Assembly (NCBI RefSeq): GCF_023955655.1
Contig: NZ_JAMXHT010000014.1
Location: forward strand, 1-40,514
Source of the DNA: Ralstonia soli
GTDB lineage: Bacteria > Pseudomonadota > Gammaproteobacteria > Burkholderiales > Burkholderiaceae
Length of the DNA: 40,514 nt
Direction of reading: 5' to 3'
In this document: piece by piece, positions 1 through 8,765 of the stretch
How the letters are laid out: each line of letters starts with the position of its first letter
Position numbering within the stretch: position 1 is the first letter of the stretch
Notes under the pieces: model-generated
Databases searched by the model: none
The model's input: the letters and a program-made list of their open reading frames with translations, nothing else
What the model was told of the DNA's origin: nothing
Made by a program: the position numbers and the translations under genes

Positions 1-407
1 GCGATCAGCGCGAAGGCGGCGTCCCACTCGATCGGGACGTACTTGTCGCTGGCCGCGTCGTAGACCATCGGGTACGTCAGGCGCCCCTGGTCTTCGAGCG
101 CGTAGTCGGACCATTCGGCGAGTTCATGCACGGTGTGCCGGGCGAAGAACTCCGGCGTGGTGCGGCGGGACGTGGCTTCTGCTGCAACGGCTTTGACGCC
201 GTTCTCGCAGAACTCGAACGTGGAGGCGTGATCCCGATCAGGCCATGCGCAGCCGGGGCAGTCGAAACCATCGGGCTGGTTGGCCGACAGCATCGTCTTG
301 GCGCCCTTGGCCGCGATGCCTTGCGACAGCAGTTGATGCGCGACGCTCTTGAGCGCGCCCCAGCCACCGGCCGGATGACGGTAAAACTCGATTTTTTGGT
401 GCTTCAT
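1..407 (-). CDS. Molybdopterin oxidoreductase, FdhF/YdeP family, N-terminal part (cut by window edge)
   Basis: The frame stays open from an ATG at 407 to the left edge, giving 135 residues of the N-terminus; an in-frame TGA lies just upstream, so this ATG is the first possible start. The segment contains GGWGALK near residue 13 and FDCPGCAWPD near residue 50, followed by FEFCENG, the Cys pattern expected to hold an Fe-S cluster in this family. It closely resembles the N-terminus of the complete gene at 31480-33756, so the two are paralogues. Family knowledge: these are bis-MGD molybdenum enzymes related to formate dehydrogenase alpha subunits, often of unproven substrate. The gene follows the OFA transporter by 28 nt on the same strand, so the two probably form an operon handling formate or oxalate. 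The substrate is inferred, not shown. Confidence 0.85.
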   Translation of the reverse strand, partial: MKHQKIEFYRHPAGGWGALKSVAHQLLSQGIAAKGAKTMLSANQPDGFDCPGCAWPDRDHASTFEFCENGVKAVAAEATSRRTTPEFFARHTVHELAEWSDYALEDQGRLTYPMVYDAASDKYVPIEWDAAFALI

Positions 408-435
408 TGGTGGCGGAGCGGCTTCAAATCAGGGG

Positions 436-2091
436 TCAGGAGAACAAAACTGCAGCTTTTTGCAGTGTAATCCAAACCCCCCAGCCCAACGGCAGGCCGA
501 CGGCTGCCCAGGCCAGCACCACAGCCAACGCGGAACCTGGGTGTGCCTTCCATTCCAGCGACGTTTCCGGCGCGACAACCGACGGTGTCGGGCTCTTGGT
601 GGCAGCGGCGTGGCGCTGTTCGTCCAGCTGCGCCTCGGTCATGAAGTGCTTCGGGGCCACCGGGCGCACCAGCAGGTTGCACAAGAAGCCCAGCACCAGC
701 AGGCCGGCCAGCAGCATCATCGTGATGTCGTACACCGCAGCGCGTTCCACACCATGGGCGATCTGGTACTCGCGCAGGTAGTTCACGAGCACGGGGCCCA
801 GGATGCCGGCCGTCGACCATGCGGTCAGCAGGCGGCCGTGGATGGCGCCCACCATTTGCGTACCGAACATGTCCGCGAGATACGCTGGCACGGTCGCGAA
901 ACCGCCGCCGTACATCGACAGGATCACGCAGAAGGCCAGCGCGAACAGCGCGATGTTGCCCGAGTGCGACGTCCACGGAATCGATGCGTAGAGCACGACG
1001 CCGAGCACGAAGAAGATCGCATACGTCGTCTTGCGGCCCAGTCGATCCGACAGCGATGCCCAGAAGAAACGGCCGCCGATGTTGAACAGGCTCAACAGGC
1101 CCGTAAAGCCCGCAGCGATGGCCGCGATCTGGCCCTTCTGCGCCGCCGTCAGCTCGGTGAACGACGTCGACACGCCCAGAAGCTTGCCGCCAAACACTTC
1201 CTGCAGCAGCGGCGATGCCATGCCCAGCACGCCAATGCCCGCCGACACGTTCAGGCACAGCACGGCCCAGATCAGCCAGAACTGCGGCGTCTTCAGGGCA
1301 GCATTCACGTGGACGTGGCGCTGCGTGACCATGGTGTCTTTCACCTTGGCGGGCGAGGGTGTCCAGCCGGCGGGTTTCCAGCCGGTGGGCGGCACGCGAT
1401 AACCCAGGGCGCCGGCCATCATGAATACAAAGTAGATACCGGCCAGCACGATGAACGTTTGCGCGACGCCCACGGATTCCGGCGTGGCGAACAGCTTCAT
1501 CAGGCGGTCTGCCAGTGGGGCGCCGATCATCGCGCCGCCGCCGAAGCCCATGATGGCCATGCCGGTCGCCATGCCGCGCTTGTCCGGGAACCACTTGATC
1601 AGCGTCGATACGGGCGAGATATAGCCCAGCCCCAGGCCGATGCCGCCAATCACGCCCGAGCCTACCCACAACAGCCACAACTGGTGCAGTTGGATGCCGA
1701 GCGCCGAGAGCAGCAGCCCGCCGCACCAGCACACCGCCGACACCACACCAGCCTTGCGCGGGCCGACGCGTTCGAGCCAGCCGCCCCACATGGCCGCCGA
1801 CGCGCCCAGGAAGACGAAGAACAGCGTGAACATCCAGCCCAGACTGGAGACGCGCCAGTCGCAGCTGGTGGTGAACAGCTCGGCAATCAGCGAGACATCG
1901 GCGCCGCAGGTGAGCGGCTTGCTAATGCCCAGCGCGCGGCCCAGCGGCAGCCAGAAAACAGAGAAGCCATAAGCCATGCCGATGCACAGATGGATAGCCA
2001 GCGCGGCAGGCGGAACCAGCCAGCGGTTGAACCCCACCGTGGCGATGGTGCGTTCGCGCGAAAAAAATGGATGCAGGACTGCTTCGGACAT
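436..2091 (-). CDS. MFS transporter, oxalate/formate antiporter (OFA) family
   Basis: A 551-residue inner-membrane protein with about 12 hydrophobic segments. Near residues 160-190 it has a glycine-rich GLGYISPVSTLIKWFPDKRG stretch followed by GMAIMGFGGGAMIG, typical of the OFA branch of the major facilitator superfamily (OxlT, YhjX). A GGGGGGAT ribosome-binding sequence sits just before the ATG. Family members exchange oxalate for formate or take up related monocarboxylates. The insert after the first helix (around residues 60-80, with two Cys) and the hydrophilic loop near residues 240-260 are common in long proteobacterial members. The FdhF/YdeP-type gene starts 28 nt downstream, which supports a role in formate or oxalate metabolism. 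The exact substrate cannot be read from the sequence. Confidence 0.9.
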   Translation of the reverse strand: MSEAVLHPFFSRERTIATVGFNRWLVPPAALAIHLCIGMAYGFSVFWLPLGRALGISKPLTCGADVSLIAELFTTSCDWRVSSLGWMFTLFFVFLGASAAMWGGWLERVGPRKAGVVSAVCWCGGLLLSALGIQLHQLWLLWVGSGVIGGIGLGLGYISPVSTLIKWFPDKRGMATGMAIMGFGGGAMIGAPLADRLMKLFATPESVGVAQTFIVLAGIYFVFMMAGALGYRVPPTGWKPAGWTPSPAKVKDTMVTQRHVHVNAALKTPQFWLIWAVLCLNVSAGIGVLGMASPLLQEVFGGKLLGVSTSFTELTAAQKGQIAAIAAGFTGLLSLFNIGGRFFWASLSDRLGRKTTYAIFFVLGVVLYASIPWTSHSGNIALFALAFCVILSMYGGGFATVPAYLADMFGTQMVGAIHGRLLTAWSTAGILGPVLVNYLREYQIAHGVERAAVYDITMMLLAGLLVLGFLCNLLVRPVAPKHFMTEAQLDEQRHAAATKSPTPSVVAPETSLEWKAHPGSALAVVLAWAAVGLPLGWGVWITLQKAAVLFS

Positions 2092-2396
2092 CGAATCCCC
2101 CCGGATAAGTTGAGTGCCCGTGTTGTGACGTAGTGACGTGATGAAGCGGTGCGGCCGCGCCGGTCATGGCCGGTGCGTGCCTGCCGGCTGCGGTTGCAGT
2201 GCGCCGACGTTGCCCGCGAACGATAGTGGGGGTCCGTGCTCTAGATCAATAGTTGTAATGACCCGTTGTATGGTGATTTACGCATCCCACAGCCGAACTG
2301 TTTTATTTATGTGGGGGAAAACATAACAACGCGATGAGGGATCGCCGTGCCGTGCCGCAGCTGTTCAATCGGCGTTCCGTCGAACGCCACGCTCGC
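2092..2396. other. Intergenic region, 305 bp, no gene seen
   Basis: This stretch separates the transporter start (2091) from the Hpt stop (2397), both on the minus strand. The only reading frames are short and have GC-driven, low-complexity composition. It is locally AT-richer around 2240-2320 and contains a CCCACA...TGTGGG inverted pair (about 2287-2317), so it probably holds the promoter of the OFA operon. I could not place convincing -35/-10 boxes. Confidence 0.5.
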
Positions 2397-2810
2397 CTAG
2401 CCCGCAACCGCTGAATCGGGCCACGCGCGGGTGTTTGCCAGCTGGCGGAATTCGCTGGCCAGCATGTGCAACTGGGCGAGGGCGGATTCCATCTCCGTCT
2501 TGCGTTCGTGAAACGGCCCGATGCTTTGGGCCGTGCGTTCGATGATGCGGGCGGCGTCCCCAATGGGCTGATGCCCCAGCATGCGCGCAGAGCCCACGAT
2601 GCGGTGCGCGGCTTCGATGATCTGCGCATCTTCGCCACTGCGGATGGCTTTTTCCAGATTAGCAAGGTCTTGCGCAACCGTATCGGAGAAGAGGTCAACG
2701 ATGAAGCGCCATTGCTGCAGGTCGTTGCCGAACAGTTCGGTGAGCGTGCCGATGACCTGCTCGGGGAGTTGCGCGGCAATGTCGGCGAGAGCGGTTTGCG
2801 TGGTTTGCAT
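2397..2810 (-). CDS. Stand-alone Hpt (histidine phosphotransfer) domain protein
   Basis: A 137-residue soluble, helical protein read from the ATG at 2810. The frame continues further upstream, but that part crosses the terminator hairpin at 2907-2943 and has no conserved content, so I reject the longer version. The segment IIEAAHRIVGSARMLG carries the expected phospho-acceptor, His69, in an Hpt-like four-helix context. In canonical Hpt domains the motif is H-x-L-K-G-S; here the Lys position is Val and Leu is Ile, so activity is likely but not certain. Hpt proteins shuttle phosphate from hybrid histidine kinases to response regulators. No kinase or receiver gene lies nearby, so its partners are encoded elsewhere. 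Confidence 0.75.
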   Translation of the reverse strand: MQTTQTALADIAAQLPEQVIGTLTELFGNDLQQWRFIVDLFSDTVAQDLANLEKAIRSGEDAQIIEAAHRIVGSARMLGHQPIGDAARIIERTAQSIGPFHERKTEMESALAQLHMLASEFRQLANTRAWPDSAVAG

Positions 2811-2906
2811 GGTGGCGGTCGGGGCGATCAGGTTTGATACGCACTGTGCCTTCCGTGCCCGCCTGCAACCATGAGATTGATCCGATTCTGGCGTGCGTTC
2901 AATGAG

Positions 2907-2943
2907 AAACGGGCGCACCGCCCTTGATGCGGTGCGCCCGTTT
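2907..2943 (-). terminator. Intrinsic terminator after the RND efflux operon
   Basis: A perfect 15-bp inverted repeat (2907-2921 with 2929-2943) and a 7-nt loop, starting about 20 bp beyond the stop of the pump gene. The arms are AAACGGGCGCACCGC and its complement. The T-tract is short on either strand (TTTT on plus, TTTCT on minus). By position it ends the minus-strand efflux operon. Confidence 0.75.
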
Positions 2944-2965
2944 TCGCTGACAGCCTGAACGTCGA

Positions 2966-5900
2966 TCAGGGCAGCATGGCAGCGGTGGGGCTCACATCCG
3001 AATCGCGCGAGGGCGGACGGCGGTGGCGGTGCGCCCACGTGAACACCACCGGCAACACCAGCAGCGTGAGGATCGTTGTCGTCACCATGCCGCCGACGAT
3101 CACCAGCGCCAGCGGGCGTTGCGCCTCTGAGCCGATGCTGTGCGACAGCGCCGCCGGCAACAGGCCCAGGCCCGCCAGCATGGCCGTCATGATCACTGGC
3201 CGCAGGCGCAGTGCGGCGCCGTCCACGGTGGCCTCACGAATGTTCTCCGACTGCGACAGCCGGTTGACGTACGAGATCAGGATCACCCCGTCCTGGATGG
3301 CAATGCCGAACAGCGAGAGGAAGCCGATGCCCGCCGAGATCGACAGCGTCTCGTGCGCGATATGCAGCGCCAGCAGCCCGCCGATGGCTGCGAACGGCAC
3401 GTTCAGCACCACCATCAGCGCGTCCTTGAAGTTGCCGAACGTGCTGTACAGCAGCAGGAAGATGACGAGGATGGTCAGCGGCACGATCACCATCAGCTTG
3501 CCCTGCGCGACCTTCATCTCGTTGAACTGGCCGTCCCACTTCACGGTGTAGCCCTCGGGCAGCTTGACGTTGCTGCCCACTACGCGCTGCGCCTCATCCA
3601 CGGCGCTGCCCAGGTCACGCCCGCGCACGCCAAACTTGATGGCGATGTAACGCTTGCCTTCCTCGCGGTAGATGAAGAACGGGCCGTCGGTCATCTCCAC
3701 CTTGGCGATCATCGACAGCGGAATGTGCTGGCCGTCAGGCGTATCGATCAGCAGCTCGCGGATGGCGTCGTACGATGCGCGTGCCTGCTGATTCAGCCGC
3801 ACGGCGAGCCCGAACGATTTCTCGCCCTCCAGAATCTGCGTGACCGGCGCGCCGCCAATGGCGTACTGCACGAGGTTTTGCACGTCGCTCACGTTGATGT
3901 TGAAACGTGCAGCGGCCTGGCGGTCGATGGAGACATTCAGCGTCGGTTGCCCCAGTTCGCGGAAGATGCCCACATCCACGAGACCTTGCACCTTCTTGAG
4001 CTGCGCCTGGACCTCGTTGGCCTTGGCTTCCAGCACATTGAGGTCGTTGCCGAACAGCTTGACCGAGTTCTCGCCCTTCACGCCGGAGAGCGCCTCGTCC
4101 ACGTTGTCCTGGATGTACTGCGAGAAGTTGTATTCGATGCCGGGAATCTTCTCCAGATGCTTTGACAGGCGCTCGACCAGCTTGCCCTTGGTCATGCCGG
4201 CCTCCCACTTGTCGGGCGGCGCGAAGTACAGACCGTACTCCTGGTTGAACACGCCGGTGGAATCGGTGCCGTCGTCCGGGCGCCCGATCTGCACCGATAC
4301 CTTCTGGATTTCCGGCTGCTTGGTGAAATACGTGCGCAGGTCGTTGGCGACCGAAGCGGAGTAGTCCAGGTCCACCGTATTGGGCAGCGTGATGCGCAGC
4401 CACAGGTTGTTTTCTTCCAGCGTGGGCAGGAATTCCGTGCCGAGGAAGGTGGCGCTGTACAGGGTCAGCACAAGCGCTGCGATGGCCGTCGCAAACACCG
4501 CCATCGGGCGTGCGATCAGCTTGCGCAGCAGCGGCTTGTACCAGCGCAGAATCGCCGTGATGAACGCCGGCGAATGCGGATGCAGCGTCTTGCCGAACAC
4601 GAACGATGTGGTGGCCGGCACGAAGGTCAGGCTCAGTACGATCGAAGCCAGCAGGGCAAATCCCATTGTGAAGGCCATCGGCTTGAAGATGATGCCTTCC
4701 ACGCCGCCGATGAAGAACAGCGGCGAATACGCCACGATGATGATGCCGGTGGAGAAGATCATCGCGCGCTGCACTTCGCTGGTGGCCTTGACGATGGCGT
4801 CGTCGAGCCTCTCGGCGCCTTCTTCCAGGTGCCGCATGATGTTTTCCATCACGATCACGGCCGCATCGACAATCACCCCGAAGTCGATCGCCCCGAGCGA
4901 GATCAAATTGGCCGGCACGTGGAAGTGCTCCATGCTGATGAACGACACGCACAGCGCCAGCGGAATTACCGCCGCCACCACGGCCGCCGCACGCAGGTTG
5001 CCCAGGAAAACGAACAGCACCGCCAGCACCAGCGCAATGCCCACCACCAGCGTGTGTTCCACCGTGCCCATGGTGATGTCGAGCAGCACCTGGCGGTCGT
5101 AGAACGGCTTGATCTGAACCGACTTGGGCAGGATGCCGTTGTTCAGTTCAGTCACCTTCTCGCGCACCTTGGCCAGCACCTCGCTGGCATTGGCGTCGCG
5201 CTTGAGCAGCACGATGCCTTCCACCACGTCGGGCTGGTCGTTGTATTGCACCTGGCCCAGGCGCTGCACGTTGCCGACTTCCACCTCGCCGATGTCGCGC
5301 ACGCGCACCGGCACGCCATTGTTGGCGTTGACCACCACGTTGCGAATGTCGTCCACCGTCTGCAGCAGGCCCACGCCGCGCACCACGAACTGCTGCTCGC
5401 CGTCCCGCAGCAAGTTGCCGCCGGTGTTGTTGTTGGCATTGCCGATGGCCGTGATGAGCTGCGACAGCGTGATGCCGTACGACTGCAGCTTCGCCGGTGA
5501 CGGCACGATGTGGTACTCCTTCACCTTGCCGCCGAAGGAGCTCACATCCGCCACGCCCTGCACGTGCTTGAGCCCCTTGGAGATGTCGTAGTCCTGGTAG
5601 CTCTTGAGCGTGGTGAGGTCGACGCCGTCGCCCACCAGGCGAAAGCGCATGATCTCGCCCGTGGCATCCGAGTCGGGGCTCAAGGCGGGCTGCACACCCG
5701 TCGGCAGGTTGGCGCCCGCCAGATACTGCGAGAAGCTCTGCCGCGCCTTGAAGCTGTCGGTGCCTTCCTTGAACTTGAGCGTCACCACCGACAGCCCGAA
5801 CAGCGACACCGAGCGGAACGACTGCACATCCGGCACACCGGCCAGCGCGTTCTCAATGGGGATGGTGATCTGCTGCTCGACTTCCGTGGTGCTGCGTCCC

Positions 5901-6061
5901 GGCCACTGCGTAATGGCCTGCACCGACAGCGGCGCCACGCCCGGATACGCCTGCAGCGGCAGCTCGCGGAACGACAGCACGCCCGCCACCAGCAGCGCGA
6001 TCGCCAGGAAGACGATCAGCAGCCGTCGCTTGAGGATGCCCGCGATGGGGTTGAACTGCAT
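2966..6061 (-). CDS. czcA: RND efflux pump, heavy-metal efflux (CzcA/CusA) family
   Basis: The 1031-residue inner-membrane proton/cation antiporter of a tripartite efflux system. It begins NPIAGILKRR with a first helix, then has a large periplasmic domain (about 35-335), a helix bundle, a second periplasmic domain (about 550-850) and a last helix bundle. The helix-4 motif DFGVIVDAAVIVMEN carries the two Asp residues typical of metal-exporting RND pumps, although one position commonly Gly (DG) is Ala. The ATG at 6061 is chosen because AGGAG lies 7 nt before it. A TTG at 6067 would sit only 1 nt from that site. It begins 2 nt after the adaptor stop, implying coupled translation. The transported ion (Zn/Co/Cd/Ni or Cu/Ag) cannot be decided, so the symbol is by family only. 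Confidence 0.9.
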   Translation of the reverse strand: MQFNPIAGILKRRLLIVFLAIALLVAGVLSFRELPLQAYPGVAPLSVQAITQWPGRSTTEVEQQITIPIENALAGVPDVQSFRSVSLFGLSVVTLKFKEGTDSFKARQSFSQYLAGANLPTGVQPALSPDSDATGEIMRFRLVGDGVDLTTLKSYQDYDISKGLKHVQGVADVSSFGGKVKEYHIVPSPAKLQSYGITLSQLITAIGNANNNTGGNLLRDGEQQFVVRGVGLLQTVDDIRNVVVNANNGVPVRVRDIGEVEVGNVQRLGQVQYNDQPDVVEGIVLLKRDANASEVLAKVREKVTELNNGILPKSVQIKPFYDRQVLLDITMGTVEHTLVVGIALVLAVLFVFLGNLRAAAVVAAVIPLALCVSFISMEHFHVPANLISLGAIDFGVIVDAAVIVMENIMRHLEEGAERLDDAIVKATSEVQRAMIFSTGIIIVAYSPLFFIGGVEGIIFKPMAFTMGFALLASIVLSLTFVPATTSFVFGKTLHPHSPAFITAILRWYKPLLRKLIARPMAVFATAIAALVLTLYSATFLGTEFLPTLEENNLWLRITLPNTVDLDYSASVANDLRTYFTKQPEIQKVSVQIGRPDDGTDSTGVFNQEYGLYFAPPDKWEAGMTKGKLVERLSKHLEKIPGIEYNFSQYIQDNVDEALSGVKGENSVKLFGNDLNVLEAKANEVQAQLKKVQGLVDVGIFRELGQPTLNVSIDRQAAARFNINVSDVQNLVQYAIGGAPVTQILEGEKSFGLAVRLNQQARASYDAIRELLIDTPDGQHIPLSMIAKVEMTDGPFFIYREEGKRYIAIKFGVRGRDLGSAVDEAQRVVGSNVKLPEGYTVKWDGQFNEMKVAQGKLMVIVPLTILVIFLLLYSTFGNFKDALMVVLNVPFAAIGGLLALHIAHETLSISAGIGFLSLFGIAIQDGVILISYVNRLSQSENIREATVDGAALRLRPVIMTAMLAGLGLLPAALSHSIGSEAQRPLALVIVGGMVTTTILTLLVLPVVFTWAHRHRRPPSRDSDVSPTAAMLP

Positions 6062-6063
6062 GC

Positions 6064-7218
6064 TCAAGCTCCTGCCTTCACGATCATCTCGTTGAGCAGC
6101 GCCGCGCCACGCACCACCACCTGCGAGGACGCATCGAGCCCCGCCGCGACGGCGAAGTTGCCGTCAGCGCCGGCATCCTTGCCGTGCACCTCAACGCGCT
6201 TGAAGTGCTTGGCGTCACTCTGCACGATCACGTAGTAGCTGCCGTGGTCTTTCACAAGCGCGGATTTGGGCACCACGGTGGCCTGGCCGCTGCCGGTCTG
6301 GATGCGCGCCGTGGCGTACATCTCGGGGCGCAGCAGGCCGTCGGGGTTAGGCACATCGCAGCGCACGGTGAGTGTGTGTGTGGCCGGATCGATGTTGGGC
6401 GCGATAAAGCTCACGCGGCCCGTGAATTCGCGCTCCGGATAGGCCGAGGTGTGCAGCGAGATCGCCTGGCCGATGTGCACGCTGGCAATGTCGTTCTCAT
6501 ACACATTGCCGGTAAACCACAGCACGCGCGTGTCCACGATGCTCATGAACGAGTCGCCCACGTTCAGGAAGGCGCCGGGGTCCATGTTGCGCTTGACGAT
6601 GGTGCCCGAGATGGGCGCACGCAACGTCAGGTGCTCGGCTGGCGTACCGCGCTTGGCGATCTGCGTGACTTCCGCATCGGACATGCCAAGCACGTGCAGG
6701 CGGCCGGCGGCGGATTGCACGGTCATGTCTGCGTCGTCCTGCAGGTCCTTCATGTTGGAGCCCTTGAGCTGGCGGGCGGTATTCAACGCCAGCAGGTATT
6801 CCTTCTGCGCGGAGATGAAATCCGGCGCGTACAGCTGCGCAATGGGCTGGCCTTCGCGCACCAATGCGCCTTCGAACAGGAGGATCTGGTCCAGCCGGCC
6901 GGCCACGCGCGCCGATGCCAGCTTGGTGCGCTCGGCGTTGTAGGCAAGCTTGCCCGGCGTGGAGAGCTCCACCGGCACCGAGACCCGGCTGACCTGCGCG
7001 ACCTGCACCTGTTGCGGATCAAATCCGCCATCTGGAATTTCAACGGAGTCCGGCGTCAGACGCGCAGGCGCATTGGCCGCCGGAGCCGAGGCGGCGTCCG
7101 TAGCGGGCTTGGCGGCATCAGCAGGTGCGGCGGCTGGCCACTTGCGTCCGACCACCACGCCAACAGCGAGGGCTGCCGCCACGGCGATCACAGCGACGAG
7201 GGGAGAAAACTTCTTCAT
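6064..7218 (-). CDS. czcB: RND efflux periplasmic adaptor (HlyD/CzcB family membrane fusion protein)
   Basis: A 384-residue protein with an N-terminal membrane anchor or signal (residues 5-24), then an Ala/Pro-rich linker to about residue 55. A split lipoyl-like domain follows (GRLDQILLFEGALVREGQPI near 108-127, and LRAPISGTIVKRNMDPGAFL near 200-220), flanking a short helical hairpin (about 140-195). Beta-barrel and membrane-proximal segments come after. This is the standard layout of adaptors that bridge the RND pump and the outer-membrane channel. It starts 4 nt after the stop of the outer membrane factor gene and ends 2 nt before the pump ATG, so all three are one operon. It lacks the long His-rich metal-binding N-terminus of classical CzcB, so metal specificity is open. 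Confidence 0.88.
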   Translation of the reverse strand: MKKFSPLVAVIAVAAALAVGVVVGRKWPAAAPADAAKPATDAASAPAANAPARLTPDSVEIPDGGFDPQQVQVAQVSRVSVPVELSTPGKLAYNAERTKLASARVAGRLDQILLFEGALVREGQPIAQLYAPDFISAQKEYLLALNTARQLKGSNMKDLQDDADMTVQSAAGRLHVLGMSDAEVTQIAKRGTPAEHLTLRAPISGTIVKRNMDPGAFLNVGDSFMSIVDTRVLWFTGNVYENDIASVHIGQAISLHTSAYPEREFTGRVSFIAPNIDPATHTLTVRCDVPNPDGLLRPEMYATARIQTGSGQATVVPKSALVKDHGSYYVIVQSDAKHFKRVEVHGKDAGADGNFAVAAGLDASSQVVVRGAALLNEMIVKAGA

Positions 7219-7222
7219 GATC

Positions 7223-8605
7223 TTATTGAGCTTGAACCGGCGAACGGCCCGTGGCCGCGAGCAGCGAGTGATAGGCCTGCAGGGCCGTGGCCTGCGCCTG
7301 CGCGACCGCCAGTTCCGCGTTCTTGAGCGCGCCCTGGGCGGTGAGCAGGTCGTTGAAGTTGGCGTTGTTGCTGGCGTAATTGGTCATCGTCACGCGATAC
7401 GCCGCCAGCGCCTGTGGCAGTTGCCGCTGCTTGTTGAAGTCGAGCTGCGCGAGTGTCTGGCGCAACGTGTTGTAGGCGGTGTCGACAGCCAATAACGTTT
7501 GCTGTCGCACCGACGTATCGTTGGCCTCGCTGGCGATCTGGCTCTCCACCGCCTGGTTCACGCCGTACTTTTCTTTGGTGAAGAACCAGAACGGGATGAT
7601 CACGTCCAGCTCGATCTGGTAGCTGTTCGGACGCACACCGTAGGGCGGGTTCTCCGTCGTCACGGTTGCGATGACCTGGAAGTCGGGCAGATACGCCTTG
7701 CGCGCCAGCGTCACGCTCTTGCGTGCGGCGTCCATCAGCTCAGCCGAAGCCTTGATCGACGGGTGCTCGCGCAGCGCCTGGTTTTCCAACTCGAGCAGCG
7801 GCTCTTCCGGCAGGCGCACGGCGTCGTCATCGGCACGCAGCACGAGCGGGAAGCTCGGGTCTTTGCCGATCAGCGTGTTGAGCGTCTGGACCGTGCTGTC
7901 GTACTGGCGTTGCGCGGCAAACAGGTCGTTCTGTGCGCTGCTCTGCATCACCTGCGCGTTGAGGAAGTCGGCGTAGGCGGCGGCGTTGTTGGCATAGCGC
8001 ACGCGGGTGATCTGCTTGACCTGCTCCAGGCGCGTGATGGCCAGCTTCTGCACGTCGATCTGCTTTTGCAGGGCGATTGCCTGGTAGTACGTGGTGGAAA
8101 GCTGCGCGTAGAGCTGCAGATACAGCGCATCGTTCTGCGCATTGAGCGACTCGGCCTGCCGGTCGGCGATCTCGGCCGCCAGCGATTTCTTGCCCGGAAA
8201 CGGAATCTGCTGCGTCAGGTTGTACTGGCTGCCCCCGGCGCGGTTGACCGCCAGTGGGAAGCCCTTCGGGACGCTGTTCCAGATGTAGCCGAGCTGCGGA
8301 TTGTTGGGTGCCGCCAGCTGCGGCGGGATCGACTTGGCTGACAGGTAGTTATGGCGGCCCTGGATCAGTTGTGGATTGTTGCCTTTGAGCTCTTCCAGCA
8401 GTTCGACCAGATTGAAGCCGGGGCCAGTGACGCCGGGCACCGACGGCTTGATCGGCGGCATGACGGCCACTGGCATGCTGGCCGCAGCCGGTGCCGGTGC
8501 CGGCGCTGGCACCGGCGTGGCTGCCCAGGCAGCGGCAAATGGCAAGCAGGCCACCGCGCATAGCGTGGCCCTCGCCCGTGGATGTAATGCACCCCGATAT
8601 TTCAC
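7223..8605 (-). CDS. czcC: RND efflux outer membrane factor (TolC/CzcC family)
   Basis: A 460-residue protein with a Sec signal (about residues 1-28, ending WAAT) and a Pro/Ala-rich linker (30-65). It has two repeated outer membrane efflux (OEP) halves, seen as long amphipathic helices around 150-240 and 330-440. The start is a GTG with GGGGAG 9 nt upstream. It is the first gene of the efflux operon; the adaptor begins 4 nt after its stop. It forms the trimeric outer-membrane channel of the complex. The gene lies 160 bp downstream of the MerR regulator on the same strand, with a possible response-regulator site in the gap (8733-8750), so control by either is possible. No N-terminal lipobox Cys is visible, so it is probably not lipidated. 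Confidence 0.88.
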   Translation of the reverse strand: MKYRGALHPRARATLCAVACLPFAAAWAATPVPAPAPAPAAASMPVAVMPPIKPSVPGVTGPGFNLVELLEELKGNNPQLIQGRHNYLSAKSIPPQLAAPNNPQLGYIWNSVPKGFPLAVNRAGGSQYNLTQQIPFPGKKSLAAEIADRQAESLNAQNDALYLQLYAQLSTTYYQAIALQKQIDVQKLAITRLEQVKQITRVRYANNAAAYADFLNAQVMQSSAQNDLFAAQRQYDSTVQTLNTLIGKDPSFPLVLRADDDAVRLPEEPLLELENQALREHPSIKASAELMDAARKSVTLARKAYLPDFQVIATVTTENPPYGVRPNSYQIELDVIIPFWFFTKEKYGVNQAVESQIASEANDTSVRQQTLLAVDTAYNTLRQTLAQLDFNKQRQLPQALAAYRVTMTNYASNNANFNDLLTAQGALKNAELAVAQAQATALQAYHSLLAATGRSPVQAQ

Positions 8606-8732
8606 TGCAGCAGACTCCCCTTGAGACGGGTGCGTTTTTACCGGCGCGAACTTTCAAGCGCCTTTCACGGCTTTGCAAGCCGCCGGCGCGTGTCATGTGG
8701 AACGCCTGAGAACCGTCCCGAGGCGGCAGTCT

Positions 8733-8750
8733 GCGTCAGTTATATGACAG
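8733..8750 (-). promoter_or_regulatory. Pho-box-like direct repeat upstream of the efflux operon
   Basis: On the minus strand the sequence is CTGTCATATAACTGACGC. The first half matches the PhoB-box half-site CTGTCAT exactly; the second half, CTGACGC, begins 11 bp later and matches in part. It lies between the MerR stop and the czcC start. It could be a site for PhoB or another OmpR-type regulator, or chance. A weak call. Confidence 0.3.
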
Positions 8751-8765
8751 GACATGAAGGCCGTT

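Noticed and set aside
2138-2326. Small plus-strand frame in the gap before the OFA transporter
   Set aside because: No ribosome-binding site and Cys/Gly/Arg-rich composition typical of random GC-rich reading.
2907-2943. Hairpin as part of an N-terminal extension of the Hpt gene
   Set aside because: The frame can be read through it, but a perfect 15-bp stem just after the pump operon is a terminator, and the Hpt family start is the ATG at 2810.
6061-6067. TTG start for the RND pump at 6067
   Set aside because: The AGGAG site would be only 1 nt from the TTG but is 7 nt from the ATG at 6061.
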